The notes under the pieces are model-generated. The model was not told the origin of the DNA, searched no databases, and saw only the letters and a list, made by a program, of their open reading frames with translations. Shown in pieces: positions 1 through 8,610 of a DNA stretch of 64,000 nucleotides. The stretch covers positions 62,001 to 126,000 of the forward strand of contig NZ_DF238908.1 in NCBI RefSeq assembly GCF_000400995.2. Reading direction: 5' to 3'. How positions within the stretch are numbered: the stretch's first letter is position 1; each line of letters opens with the position of its first letter. The stretch comes from Acidovorax sp. MR-S7. Lineage in GTDB: Bacteria > Pseudomonadota > Gammaproteobacteria > Burkholderiales > Burkholderiaceae_C. Both the position numbers and the translations under genes were made by a program.

Positions 1-107
1 TGATGTACCTGGACGGCCCGGACTATGAAAAATACGTGAACACGGTCTACCAGAAGGAGGCCGTGCTGATCGACAAACTCAAGCTGCGCGAGCTGATGAA
101 ATCATGA
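1..107 (+). CDS. Bug/TctC-type solute receptor, C-terminal end (partial)
   Basis: Only the last ~35 codons are in the window; the frame is open to the left edge and ends in TGA at 105-107. The tail, with YLDGPDYEKYV followed by a long charged helix, resembles the C-terminus of periplasmic Bug (TctC-like) receptors of tripartite tricarboxylate transport. Its stop overlaps the start of the next gene (ATGA), so it is very likely co-translated with the downstream dehydratase and binds that pathway's substrate. The family call rests on the tail and the context only. Confidence 0.55.
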   Translation, partial: MYLDGPDYEKYVNTVYQKEAVLIDKLKLRELMKS

Positions 108-1636
108 CCACCCCGAGCGCCAGCCAACTCCTGCATCTGCACCCCAACGACAACGTGCTCGTCGCCAAGGCGGCGCTGGCGCTGGGCCAGGAGATCCCGG
201 AGCTGGGCGTGCGCACGCGCGCCCAGGTGCCCGCCGGGCACAAGATCGCCGCGCGCCCCATCAAGGAGGGCGAGCAGGTCAAGAAGTACGACACGGTGAT
301 CGGCGTCGCCACGCGCGACCTGGAGCCCGGCGATTACGTGCACAGCCACAACCTCAAGCTGGTGGACTATTACCGCGACCCGGCCTTCGGCGCCGACGTG
401 CGGCCGGTGGACTACCTGCCCGAGGATCAGCGCGCCACCTTCCAGGGCTTCGTGCGCGCCGACGGGCGCGTGGGCACGCGCAACTTCATCGGCATCCTCT
501 CGTCGGTGAACTGCTCGGCCACGGTCATCAAGAACATCGCGGCGCACTTCACGCCCGAGCGGCTCGCGGCCTTCCCCCACGTGGACGGCGTGGCCGCGTT
601 CGCGCAGACCAGCGGCTGCGGCATGTCCTCGCCCAGCGAGCATTTCGACGTGCTGCGCCGCACGCTGGCGGGCTACGCGCGCCACCCCAACCTGGCGGCC
701 GTGCTCATCGTGGGCCTGGGCTGCGAGCGCAACCAGGTCGACGGGCTCATGGAATCGCAGGGCCTGCATCAGGGCCCGTTGCTGCGCACCTTCGTGATGC
801 AGGAGACGGGCGGCACGCGCGCGACCATCGCGGCGGGCATCCAGGCGATCGAGGAAATGCTGCCCATCGCCAACCAGGCACGGCGCCAGACGGTGAGCGC
901 GAGCCACCTCAAGATCGGGCTGGAGTGCGGCGGCTCCGATGGTTTCTCGGGCATCACCGCCAACCCGGCGCTCGGCGCGGCGATGGACATCCTGGTGCGC
1001 CACGGCGGCACGGCCATCCTGAGCGAGACGCCCGAGATCCACGGCGCGGAGTTCATGCTCACGCGCCGCGCCATCACGCCCGAAGTCGGCCAGAAACTGC
1101 TCGACCGCCTGGCGTGGTGGGAGAAGTACGCCAGCGGCCAGAACGCGCAGTTCAACGGCGTGGTGGGCCACGGCAACCAGGCCGGGGGCCTGGCCAACAT
1201 CTTCGAGAAATCGCTGGGCAGTGCCATGAAAGGCGGCACCACGCCGCTGCAGGCCGTCTACGAATACGCCGAGCCCATCACGCAAAACGGCTTCGTGTTC
1301 ATGGACTCGCCCGGCTACGACCCCGTGGCATCGACGGGCCAGATCGCCAGCGGCGCCAACCTGATCTGCTTCACCACCGGGCGCGGCTCCATGTTCGGCA
1401 GCAAGCCCGCGCCGACGATCAAGCTGGCGAGCAACACGCCGATGTACCGCCGCCTCGAAGAAGACATGGACATCAACTGCGGCATCATAGTCGATGGAGA
1501 ATGCACGGTGCCCGAGATGGGCGAGCGCATCTTCCAACAGATCCTGCGCCATGCCAGCGGCGAGCCGACCAAGAGCGAGTCGCTCGGCCTGGGCGACCAT
1601 GAGTTCGTGCCCTGGCATCTCGGCATCGTTAGCTGA
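104..1636 (+). CDS. UxaA-family altronate/galactarate-type dehydratase
   Basis: A 510-residue protein with the two-part layout of the UxaA/GarD family. An N-terminal SAF-like domain covers about residues 1-100, with motifs around VLVAKAAL and GHKIAARPI. The large C-terminal dehydratase domain carries GRVGTRNFIGI, QTSGCGM, GLGCERNQ, GLECGGSDGFSG and the late FTTGRGS. The family uses a metal ion to dehydrate sugar acids such as D-altronate or galactarate to 2-keto-3-deoxy acids. Length (510) lies between E. coli UxaA (495) and GarD (523), and the sequence differs clearly from the garD copy at 51158-52723, so the substrate is uncertain. The start overlaps the upstream receptor stop. Aldehyde dehydrogenase and aldolase genes follow, suggesting one catabolic operon. 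Confidence 0.85.
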   Translation: MTTPSASQLLHLHPNDNVLVAKAALALGQEIPELGVRTRAQVPAGHKIAARPIKEGEQVKKYDTVIGVATRDLEPGDYVHSHNLKLVDYYRDPAFGADVRPVDYLPEDQRATFQGFVRADGRVGTRNFIGILSSVNCSATVIKNIAAHFTPERLAAFPHVDGVAAFAQTSGCGMSSPSEHFDVLRRTLAGYARHPNLAAVLIVGLGCERNQVDGLMESQGLHQGPLLRTFVMQETGGTRATIAAGIQAIEEMLPIANQARRQTVSASHLKIGLECGGSDGFSGITANPALGAAMDILVRHGGTAILSETPEIHGAEFMLTRRAITPEVGQKLLDRLAWWEKYASGQNAQFNGVVGHGNQAGGLANIFEKSLGSAMKGGTTPLQAVYEYAEPITQNGFVFMDSPGYDPVASTGQIASGANLICFTTGRGSMFGSKPAPTIKLASNTPMYRRLEEDMDINCGIIVDGECTVPEMGERIFQQILRHASGEPTKSESLGLGDHEFVPWHLGIVS

Positions 1637-1651
1637 AGCACTCCTGAAACC

Positions 1652-1695
1652 ATAGCTGCTTGCGCTTTCCCATCAGGCGCTGGCGGCTGATTTGA
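1652..1695 (+). repeat. Copy of the ~50-bp intergenic palindromic repeat
   Basis: Between the UxaA-type gene and the aldehyde dehydrogenase. It begins ATAGCTGCTTGCGCTTT and continues into GGCGCTGGCGGCTGATTTG, matching the AGCTATC-end and CAGCGCTTG-core layout of the other copies, in reverse orientation and somewhat degraded. Confidence 0.7.
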
Positions 1696-1706
1696 CTCAT
1701 AACGCC

Positions 1707-3176
1707 ATGCCGCTCACCCTCACCCGCACCGACCTGATCCGCAGCGCCAACTTCATCGGCGGCGCCTGGAGCGCCACGCCCACCGCACGCCTGGCCGTCA
1801 CCGACCCGGCCACCGGCGACGTCATCACAGAAGTGCCCGACAGCGGCGCTCCAGAGGCCCGCGCCGCGCTGGACGCCGCCCACAACGCCTTTTCGGCATG
1901 GCGCAAGGTGCCGGCCAAGCAGCGCGCGGCGATCGTCAAGCGCTGGAATGACCTCGTGCTGGCGCACCAGGACGACCTGGGCAAGCTGATCTCCCTCGAA
2001 CAGGGCAAGCCCCTGGCCGAGGGCAAGGGCGAGGTGGCCTATGCCGCGAGCTACATCGAATGGTTCGGCGAGGAGGCCACGCGCATGAACGGCGAGGTGA
2101 TCCCCGCGCCGCTGCCCGGCCGGCGCATGTTCGCGCTGCGCGAGCCCGTGGGCGTGGTGGCCGCGATCACGCCGTGGAACTTTCCCGCCGCGATGATCGC
2201 GCGCAAGATCGCGCCCGCGCTGGCCGCAGGCTGCACCGTGGTCTGCAAGCCTGCCGAGGACACGCCGCTCACCTCGCTCGCGCTGGTGTTGCTCGCGCAC
2301 GAGGCGGGCGTGCCGCCCGGCGTGCTCAACATCGTCACCGCATCGCGCGAGAAGACGCCCGAGGTGGTGGACGTGTGGCTCGACGATGCGCGCGTGCGCA
2401 AGATCACCTTCACCGGCTCCACGCCCGTGGGCAAGCACCTCGCGCGCCGCAGCGCCGACACGCTCAAGAAGCTCTCGCTGGAGCTGGGCGGCAACGCGCC
2501 CTTCATCGTGTTCGACGACGCCGACGTGGATGCCGCCGTCGAAGGCTTCATGGCCGCCAAGTTCCGCAACGGCGGCCAGACCTGCGTGTGCCCCAACCGC
2601 GTGTTCGTGCATCGCGCCGTGTTCGACGCCTTCGCCGCCAAGCTCTCCGCGCGCGTCGGCGCGCTGAAAGTGGGCCCGGCGAGCGACCCGGCCTCGCAGA
2701 TCGGCCCCATGATCAACGACCGCGCGGTGGAGAAGATCGAGCGCCACGTGCAGGACGCCGTCGCCAAGGGCGCCAAGGTGCTCACCGGCGGCAAGCGCCT
2801 GAGCGAGCTGGGAGCCACCTACTACGCTCCCACCGTGCTCGCGGGGGCCGATGCGTCCATGCAATGCGCGTGCGAGGAAACCTTCGGCCCCGTCGCGCCG
2901 CTGACCGTGTTCGACGACGAAGCCGAGGTAATCGCCGCCGCCAACGACACGCCCTTCGGCCTCGCCGCCTATTTCTACAGCCAGAACGTGCGCCGCATCT
3001 GGCGCGTGGCCGATGCGCTCGAATCCGGCATCGTCGGCATCAACGAAGGCGCCATCTCGGCCGAGGCCGCGCCCTTCGGCGGTGTGAAGGAGTCGGGCTA
3101 CGGGCGCGAGGGATCGACGCACGGGCTGGAGGACTACCTGCACATCAAGTACGTCTGCCAAGGCCAACTGGACTGA
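1707..3176 (+). CDS. gabD: NAD(P)-dependent aldehyde dehydrogenase, GabD type
   Basis: About 489 residues (ATG start at 1707; an in-frame TTG at 1692 would add five). All hallmarks of the aldehyde dehydrogenase superfamily are present: ITPWNFP, the KPAEDTP coenzyme site, FTGSTPVGK, the general-base Glu in LELGGNAPF, and the catalytic Cys in [11 protein letters not shown]. The Cys-Val-Cys arrangement is typical of succinate-semialdehyde dehydrogenases. The enzyme oxidises a semialdehyde to the acid. Here it lies between a sugar-acid dehydratase and a class II aldolase, separated from the aldolase by 2 nt, so its natural substrate may be the aldehyde released by that aldolase rather than succinate semialdehyde from GABA. 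Confidence 0.88.
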   Translation: MPLTLTRTDLIRSANFIGGAWSATPTARLAVTDPATGDVITEVPDSGAPEARAALDAAHNAFSAWRKVPAKQRAAIVKRWNDLVLAHQDDLGKLISLEQGKPLAEGKGEVAYAASYIEWFGEEATRMNGEVIPAPLPGRRMFALREPVGVVAAITPWNFPAAMIARKIAPALAAGCTVVCKPAEDTPLTSLALVLLAHEAGVPPGVLNIVTASREKTPEVVDVWLDDARVRKITFTGSTPVGKHLARRSADTLKKLSLELGGNAPFIVFDDADVDAAVEGFMAAKFRNGGQTCVCPNRVFVHRAVFDAFAAKLSARVGALKVGPASDPASQIGPMINDRAVEKIERHVQDAVAKGAKVLTGGKRLSELGATYYAPTVLAGADASMQCACEETFGPVAPLTVFDDEAEVIAAANDTPFGLAAYFYSQNVRRIWRVADALESGIVGINEGAISAEAAPFGGVKESGYGREGSTHGLEDYLHIKYVCQGQLD

Positions 3177-3178
3177 AC

Positions 3179-3982
3179 ATGCCCGCACACAACCCCTTCA
3201 AGACTGCGTTGGCGAACAAACAGGCGCAGATCGGCCTGTGGCTCTCCATGGCCGACCCGTACCTGGCCGAAGCCTCCGCCACCTGCGGCTACGACTGGCT
3301 GCTGATCGACGGCGAGCATGCCCCCAACGACCTGCGCAGCACCCTGGCTGCGCTGCAGGCCATGGCGCCCTACCCCGGCCAGCCCGTGGTGCGCGTGGTG
3401 GAGGGCAGCACCGCCCTCATCAAGCAGATGCTGGACATCGGCGCGAAATCGCTGCTGGTGCCCATGGTCGATACGCCAAGCCAAGCCCGCGACATCGTCG
3501 CCGCCACGCAGTACCCGCCCAAGGGCGTGCGCGGCGTGGGCAGCGCCGTGGGACGCGCGTCGCGCTGGAGCAGCCGCGCCGACTACCTGGCCGTGGCCGA
3601 CGACGAGGTCTGCCTGCTGGTGCAGGCCGAGACCGTCACCGCGCTCGGCAACCTGGAGGCCATCTGCGCGGTGGACGGCGTGCACGGCGTATTCATCGGC
3701 CCGGCGGACCTCGCCGCGTCGATGGGCCACCGGGGCAACCCCGGCCACCCCGAGGTGCAGGCCGCCATCGAGGGCGCGATGAAGACCATCATCGCCAGCG
3801 GCAAGGCCGCGGGCACGCTCACGTCGGACCCGGCGCTCGCCCAGCGCTACCTCGACCTGGGCTGCACCTTCGTGGCCGTGGGCGTGGACGTGCTCATGTT
3901 CGCCAACGCGGCGCGCAAGCTGCGCACCCAGTTCGCGGGCGCCGCCGTGACCGCGCCGGGCGCGCCCGGCGCAGCGTATTGA
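3179..3982 (+). CDS. HpcH/HpaI-family 2-keto-3-deoxy acid aldolase
   Basis: 267 residues starting at the ATG at 3179. Class II (metal-dependent) HpaI/GarL-type aldolase with GLWLSMADP near the start, the [11 protein letters not shown] metal/base region, [14 protein letters not shown] (metal-binding Glu) and [12 protein letters not shown] (metal-binding Asp). The family cleaves 4-hydroxy-2-oxoheptanedioate, 2-dehydro-3-deoxyglucarate or related acids to pyruvate plus an aldehyde. With the upstream dehydratase and aldehyde dehydrogenase it makes a dehydrate-cleave-oxidise pathway. The sequence alone does not say whether the aldehyde is glyceraldehyde, tartronate semialdehyde or succinate semialdehyde. 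It converges with the TonB receptor gene 6 bp away. Confidence 0.85.
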   Translation: MPAHNPFKTALANKQAQIGLWLSMADPYLAEASATCGYDWLLIDGEHAPNDLRSTLAALQAMAPYPGQPVVRVVEGSTALIKQMLDIGAKSLLVPMVDTPSQARDIVAATQYPPKGVRGVGSAVGRASRWSSRADYLAVADDEVCLLVQAETVTALGNLEAICAVDGVHGVFIGPADLAASMGHRGNPGHPEVQAAIEGAMKTIIASGKAAGTLTSDPALAQRYLDLGCTFVAVGVDVLMFANAARKLRTQFAGAAVTAPGAPGAAY

Positions 3983-3988
3983 ACGGCC

Positions 3989-5980
3989 TCAGAAATCGGC
4001 GGTCAGGCCCACGTACAGGCGCCGGCCGTCGAGGGTCTTGCCGTAGTCTGCGGTGCTCACTTCCTTGTCCAGCAGGTTGTAGAGGCCGCCGAACAGGCGC
4101 AGGTTCTTGTTCACCTGGTAGGTGGCGCCCAGGTCCACCAGCGTGTAGGCCGGCAGCTGGCTGGTGCCGCCGTCGATGGTCTTGCCCTTGTAGCGCGCCT
4201 TGCCCCAGAGCTTGAGCGGGCCGGTCACGCTCCAGTCCGCGCCCAGGTTCAGCATGTGGCGCGGCAGGTTGTTCAGGGGCTTGCCCACGTCGGCGCCGCT
4301 CTTGATCTCGCTGTCGGTGAAGGTGTAGGACGTGGACAGCCGCACCGCGCCCAGCGGCATGCTCAGCGAGGCCTCCAGCCCGGTCAGGTCGGCGGAGCTG
4401 ACGTTCACGTACTGGTTGATGCGCTGGCGCGTCTCGCCGTTGTAGTGGCAGTCGGGCGCCGAGGCGGGGCTGGTGCAGATGGTCTGCGTGCTGATTTTGT
4501 CCTTGTAGCTGGTGCGGTAGACCGTCACGCCGGCGTTGGCGCCTTCGGGCGAAGTCCAGTTCAGGCCGATCTCGTAGTTGGTGCTCTTCTCGGGCTTGAG
4601 GTCCTTGTTGCCCATGTCCCACGCGGCGCCGCGCGCGGCGATCTCGACGATGTTGTCGTCAGCCTGCTTGAGCGTGGGCGCCTTGTAGCCGCCGCTGACG
4701 CCGCCCTTGAGCACGAACTCGGGCGTCAGACGGTACACGCCGTACAGGCGCGGAATCCACTCGCTGCCGTAGTGCTCGTTGCGGTCGTAGCGCAGGCCGC
4801 CGACCACGGAGAGCTGGTCGTTCAGGAAGTATTCGTCCTCCGCGAACAGCGCCATCTGCCAGCGCGACAGGTCGGTCATGCGCGAGCCGGGGAAGCGGCT
4901 CGCGTCGTGGTTGGTGCTCTCCTTCTTGTACTCGCCGCCGAACGAGAGCATGTGGCTGCCCATCGGCAGCACCGTCTTGGTGTTGGCGAAGGTGGCGGCG
5001 TATTCAGAATGGTTGCTGCCATTGGTGATCTCCACCTCCTCGCGCGTGATGAAGGAGCTGGTGCGCGCACCCGCGCCCCAGTCCACGTCGTGCGTCAGCG
5101 CGAAGTAGTCGCGCTCGTTGTTCACCGAACCGGCCGCGCCGGTGCGCGCCGTGCGCGTGTTGTCGCTCTCGCCGTGCGTCGCCTCCAGGCCCAGCGTCTG
5201 GGCGCCGGTGAGCTTCCAGGCCAGCTTGGCCGTGAGGTCCTTGCGCTCCTTGGCGGCGTAGCCGCCAGTGAAGCCGTCCTCGCTGCGCTGGAAGCGCGAG
5301 CCGTACAGCGTGAGGCCCAGGCGGTCGGAGACGATGGGGCCGCTCAGGTAGAAGCGCTCCTGGTGCTCGCCGCCCGCATCCGAGCGCTCCTGCAATACGC
5401 CGTCCACGGTGACGCTGCCGGTCCAGGCGCTGGCCACCTTCTTGGTGATGATGTTGATCACGCCGCCGAGCGCACTCGATCCGTAGAGCGACGACATCGG
5501 CCCGCGGATGACCTCGATGCGCTCGATGGCCGAGACGGGCGGCAGCCAGCCCACCTGCGTGGCGCTGCCGAAGCCGTTGTAGTACGCCTGCGAGGACGAG
5601 CCCAGCGGCTTGCCGTCGACGAGGAACAGCACGTAGTCCTCGCCCAGCCCGCGCATGTAGACCTGCGTGGACTCGATCTTGCCGCCCGCGCCGCCTTCGA
5701 TGGAGATGCCGGGAATGTCCTGCAGCGCGTCGGTCACGTCGCGGTAGCGCTTGCCTTCGAGCTGCTCCTGCGTGACCACGGTGATGGACGCGGGCGCGTC
5801 CGACAGCGCCTGCTCGTAGCCCGTGGCGGTCACCACCACGGCGGACAGCTTGGCCTCGGGCTGCGCGGCGCCGGCCTGGGCCTGCGCCCACGAGGCCGCG
5901 CCGCCCGCGAGCACGCCGGCCGCCAGGCGTGCGGCCCAGCGCATGCGCGATGGAGGGAAAGGGCTGGAAATCGAATGCAT
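3989..5980 (-). CDS. TonB-dependent outer-membrane (siderophore-type) receptor
   Basis: 663 residues from the ATG at 5980, which has an AGGAG site 7 nt upstream; an upstream in-frame extension lacks such a signal. A signal peptide ends near AQAQA (residues ~30-36). A TonB-box-like LSAVVVTATG segment follows, then the plug domain (ITVVTQEQLEG, RGLGEDYVLFLVDGKP, IERIEVIRGPMSSLYG, GGVINIITKK) and a 22-strand-type barrel ending in the terminal aromatic F. FepA/CirA-like features point to a catecholate-type ferric siderophore, but the ligand is inference. It is the last gene of an operon with DUF3649, PepSY and DUF3325 genes and a Fur box upstream, so it is very likely iron-repressed. Confidence 0.9.
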   Translation of the reverse strand: MHSISSPFPPSRMRWAARLAAGVLAGGAASWAQAQAGAAQPEAKLSAVVVTATGYEQALSDAPASITVVTQEQLEGKRYRDVTDALQDIPGISIEGGAGGKIESTQVYMRGLGEDYVLFLVDGKPLGSSSQAYYNGFGSATQVGWLPPVSAIERIEVIRGPMSSLYGSSALGGVINIITKKVASAWTGSVTVDGVLQERSDAGGEHQERFYLSGPIVSDRLGLTLYGSRFQRSEDGFTGGYAAKERKDLTAKLAWKLTGAQTLGLEATHGESDNTRTARTGAAGSVNNERDYFALTHDVDWGAGARTSSFITREEVEITNGSNHSEYAATFANTKTVLPMGSHMLSFGGEYKKESTNHDASRFPGSRMTDLSRWQMALFAEDEYFLNDQLSVVGGLRYDRNEHYGSEWIPRLYGVYRLTPEFVLKGGVSGGYKAPTLKQADDNIVEIAARGAAWDMGNKDLKPEKSTNYEIGLNWTSPEGANAGVTVYRTSYKDKISTQTICTSPASAPDCHYNGETRQRINQYVNVSSADLTGLEASLSMPLGAVRLSTSYTFTDSEIKSGADVGKPLNNLPRHMLNLGADWSVTGPLKLWGKARYKGKTIDGGTSQLPAYTLVDLGATYQVNKNLRLFGGLYNLLDKEVSTADYGKTLDGRRLYVGLTADF

Positions 5981-6098
5981 GGAGTCTCCTGTGGATGAAC
6001 AAGCCGCGCGCAGGGCGTGCGCGGCCCGGCCCCGCGCGCGGGGCCTGGGATGGAAGGGCCTTCCCGCGCCCCGGGGCGCAGGAAGGCCGGCGGAAAAG

Positions 6099-6431
6099 TC
6101 AGAGCGGAAGGGAGAGCAGCGCGGCCAGCAGCCCCACGGCACCGGCCGCGGGCGCCGCACGCCGCGCCGCATGGGGCGCATAGGTGAGCAGCAGCCCCAG
6201 CGCCAGCGCGGCGAAGGTCAGCAGGCCCAGCCACGCCGTGACCGCCACCGATGCGTTCCAGCGCACGAGGCACGGCAGCAGCGAGGCGGCCAGCAGGCCG
6301 TAGCCGCCCGCGCGCCAGGCCAGCGCACGGCCCTGCGGTGCGAGCCGCAGGTCGTCCCCGTGCCGCTCCATCGACGCGGCAATGGCGGTGAAGGCCGCGA
6401 AGGCCAGGAACAGGGCAGACCAGGCCATCAT
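6099..6431 (-). CDS. DUF3325-type small membrane protein
   Basis: 110 residues with three to four hydrophobic helices (around ALFLAFAAFTAIAASMERHG, GYGLLAASLLPCL, WLGLLTFAALALGLLL and the C-terminal GLLAALLSLPL). The MERHG motif after helix 1 and the overall pattern fit DUF3325, a family found next to PepSY proteins and TonB-dependent siderophore receptors. Its start overlaps the end of the PepSY gene (ATG at 6431, PepSY stop at 6428-6430), so translation is coupled. Biochemical function is unknown; an inner-membrane accessory role in siderophore-iron handling is inferred from context. Confidence 0.75.
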   Translation of the reverse strand: MMAWSALFLAFAAFTAIAASMERHGDDLRLAPQGRALAWRAGGYGLLAASLLPCLVRWNASVAVTAWLGLLTFAALALGLLLTYAPHAARRAAPAAGAVGLLAALLSLPL

Positions 6432-8083
6432 TGCGCCCGCTCCCAGGCCTGCGCCTTCACGGCCACGCCGCCGGTGGCGGGTGCCGCCGCGCGCGGCGCG
6501 GGCTTTGCGGCGGGCTTTCCGCGCAGCAGCCACCAGACCACCCAGCCGTGCAACGCGGCCAGCGCCAGCATGGTCAGGTCGAACCCGGCGATGCTCCACT
6601 GCCCGTGCGGAACGCTCTGCGCGAGCGAGGCGCCGCCCGTCAGCGGGTTGAGCACCGGCAGCAGCGCGAACAGCAGCGCGGCGAGCAACATCTGCTCCAG
6701 CCACGCGCGGCGGTGCGTGCGCACCAGCGGGTGCAGCAGGCACAGCAGCCAGGCGATGAAGAAGCCGCGGATCTCCCAGTCGCCGCGCGCCTCCAGCCCC
6801 GCGGGCAGCAGCCGGTTCATCCAGAAATACGCGGCCGTGGCGACCGACAGGCCGGCGATGGAGCCCACGTTGAGCACTTCCACCAGCCGGTGGCCGAACG
6901 GCGTGCGCCCGAGCTTGCGGCGCTCGGGCAGCCGCTTGACCACCCACAGCACCATGCCCGTGGCCGCCATCACCGTGCCGACCACGCCGGAGAGAAACAG
7001 CAGCCAGCGCACGGCGGGCTCGGCGAAGCGGCCCAGGTGCACGCCCGTGACCACGTTGCTCGTGGCGCGCACCCACGAGGGCGCGGCCGGCTCGGGCCGA
7101 TCGCGCATCCGGCCCGTGGCGCCGTCGAACAGCAGCGTGCGCGCCTGGCCGCGGTTGGCCAGGCTCTCGCCGCCGCCCTCGCGCAGCTCGATGGTGGCGC
7201 GCGGCGTGCCGGGCGCGTTCACGGTGATGCTGCCCACGCCGTGCACGGGCCAGCGCTGCGCGGCCTCGGCCATCAGCGGCGCGACGGGTGCCAGCGCCGC
7301 GGCCCCGGCCTCCTGCCTGCCCCCGCGCTGGCGCTCGCCCTGCGCCGTTGCCTGCGGGCGGGCGCCGCGCACTTCGGCGAAATAGGCGTTCGTGTCGCCG
7401 CCGTAGATGGCCTGGATGCCCCAGGGCATGAGCATGAACATCAGCAGCACCAGGCCGCTGAAGGTGATGACGATGTGGAACGGCAGCGCCAGCACGGCCG
7501 TGGCGTTGTGCGCGTCGAGCCACGAGCGCTGGCCCTTCTTGGGGCGGAAGGTGAAGAAGTCCGTGAAGATCTTCTTGTGCGTGATGACGCCGCTGAGGAT
7601 GGCCACGAACATGAACATGGTGGCGATGCCCACGATCCAGCGGCCCCACACGCGCGGCATGGCGTACAGCTCGAAGTGGAAGCGGTAGAGGAAGGCGCCG
7701 CCGCGCGTCTCGCGCGGCTCGATGCGCTCGCCCGTGGCGGCGTCCAGCGTGGCGCGCTTGAGCCCGGCGCGGCCCTGCGCGGCCCCCGGCTCGCGCCAGG
7801 AGGCTTCCACCGCCGTCTGGCGCGGGCCGGGCAGCGAGAGCGTCCAGGTGGTGGCCTCGGGCGCGATGCGCTGCATGGCGTCCAGCGCGCGCTGCGCCGT
7901 CTCGGGGCCGGGCACGGAGGCGTGCAGCTCGGGCCGCATCCAGTCGTCGATCTCGTCGCGGAAATAGCTCAGCGTGCCGGTGAAGAACACGGCGTAGAGC
8001 AGCCAGCCCAGCAGCAGGCCGCTCCAGGTATGCAGCCACGACATGGACTGCCGCAGCCCCTCGGGCTTGCCGTCGGGCCTCAT
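6428..8083 (-). CDS. PepSY-associated transmembrane protein (ferrisiderophore reductase-like)
   Basis: 551 residues from the ATG at 8083. Four main membrane helices: near the N-terminus (WLHTWSGLLLGWLLYAVFF, residues ~17-35), about 170-190, 225-245 (FHIVITFSGLVLLMFML) and ~390-410 (WLLFLSGVVGTVMAATGMV), plus extra C-terminal helices. Conserved His residues appear in HTWSG, HFELYA, HNATA, PFHIVITFSG and TGVHLGRF. This is the PepSY_TM family, whose studied members (FoxB/PiuB type) act at the inner membrane in reductive iron release from siderophores. The gene lies between DUF3649 and DUF3325 with overlapping stops and starts, inside the Fur-controlled operon. Confidence 0.85.
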   Translation of the reverse strand: MRPDGKPEGLRQSMSWLHTWSGLLLGWLLYAVFFTGTLSYFRDEIDDWMRPELHASVPGPETAQRALDAMQRIAPEATTWTLSLPGPRQTAVEASWREPGAAQGRAGLKRATLDAATGERIEPRETRGGAFLYRFHFELYAMPRVWGRWIVGIATMFMFVAILSGVITHKKIFTDFFTFRPKKGQRSWLDAHNATAVLALPFHIVITFSGLVLLMFMLMPWGIQAIYGGDTNAYFAEVRGARPQATAQGERQRGGRQEAGAAALAPVAPLMAEAAQRWPVHGVGSITVNAPGTPRATIELREGGGESLANRGQARTLLFDGATGRMRDRPEPAAPSWVRATSNVVTGVHLGRFAEPAVRWLLFLSGVVGTVMAATGMVLWVVKRLPERRKLGRTPFGHRLVEVLNVGSIAGLSVATAAYFWMNRLLPAGLEARGDWEIRGFFIAWLLCLLHPLVRTHRRAWLEQMLLAALLFALLPVLNPLTGGASLAQSVPHGQWSIAGFDLTMLALAALHGWVVWWLLRGKPAAKPAPRAAAPATGGVAVKAQAWERAQ

Positions 8084-8409
8084 GCCGTCCCCCCGCGCTG
8101 CAGCCACCAGGCGGCCAGCGCCAGCACCGCGCCGGGCAGGCACACGCCCGCCCATGCGCGCCAGGCGCTGGCGCAGCCGAATGCCCACATCGCCGCCACG
8201 GCGTGGACGATGAAGGCCAGCAGGGTCGAGGCCAGCGCCGCGTCGGCGCGTGGCATGCCCAGCCCGGCCATCGCATGCGCGCCCACCGCCGCGCCCGCCG
8301 CCGCGAGCAGGTAGCCGCCGGCCACGGCGGCGACGGTGCGCGAAGCTACCGCCGCGCGGTAGCGCCGCAGCGAGGGCGGCGGCTTGGCTGCCGGTGCAAG
8401 GGAAACCAT
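8080..8409 (-). CDS. DUF3649-type small membrane protein, first gene of the iron operon
   Basis: 109 residues with three hydrophobic helices (around TVAAVAGGYLLAAAGAAVGA, LLAFIVHAVAAMWAFGC and LPGAVLALAAWWL). The pattern of a short basic N-terminus, RTVAAVAGGY and the downstream helices fits DUF3649, another family that accompanies PepSY and TonB receptors. The stop overlaps the PepSY start by 4 nt (ATGA). The gene begins 57 bp downstream of the Fur box. Molecular function is unknown. Confidence 0.75.
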   Translation of the reverse strand: MVSLAPAAKPPPSLRRYRAAVASRTVAAVAGGYLLAAAGAAVGAHAMAGLGMPRADAALASTLLAFIVHAVAAMWAFGCASAWRAWAGVCLPGAVLALAAWWLQRGGTA

Positions 8410-8465
8410 CCGTTCGGTCCTTTCTGGCGCCTTTCCGTAGTGCCGGAAGGCGCTTTGTCAAAAAC

Positions 8466-8490
8466 GGTAATGATAATAATTTTTATTACC
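8466..8490 (-). promoter_or_regulatory. Fur box
   Basis: An AT-rich island in very GC-rich DNA, with inverted ends GGTAAT and ATTACC around AATGATAATAATTTTTATT, a close match to the classical GATAATGATAATCATTATC iron box. On the minus strand a weak -35 (TTGATA, 8508-8503) and a -10-like TAAAAA (8485-8480) overlap it, so Fur binding would block the promoter of the DUF3649-PepSY-DUF3325-receptor operon. Confidence 0.85.
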
Positions 8491-8502
8491 TATTTTGAGG
8501 GC

Positions 8503-8600
8503 TATCAAAAATGGAGCTGGCCGCGCTTGTCCAGCAATGGTTTCAGAAGGGTTTTCTATCGAAGCCCAGTAGCAGCAAGCGCAGCCAGCTCTCTTTTTTG
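8503..8600. repeat. Two degraded copies of the ~50-bp repeat
   Basis: The stretch between the Fur box and the MocR gene contains TATCAAAAATGGAGCTGGC..GCGCTTG and, further on, TATCG..AGCAGCAAGCGCAGCCAGCT. Both carry the AGCT and AAGCGC elements of the repeat, but neither forms a full stem. Nothing else is visible in this spacer. Confidence 0.5.
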
Positions 8601-8610
8601 CGCATCGCTC

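Noticed and set aside
5981..6181. 67-residue N-terminal extension of the TonB-dependent receptor
   Set aside because: It would overlap DUF3325 and place the signal peptide internally. The ATG at 5980 has a good ribosome site directly followed by a signal peptide.
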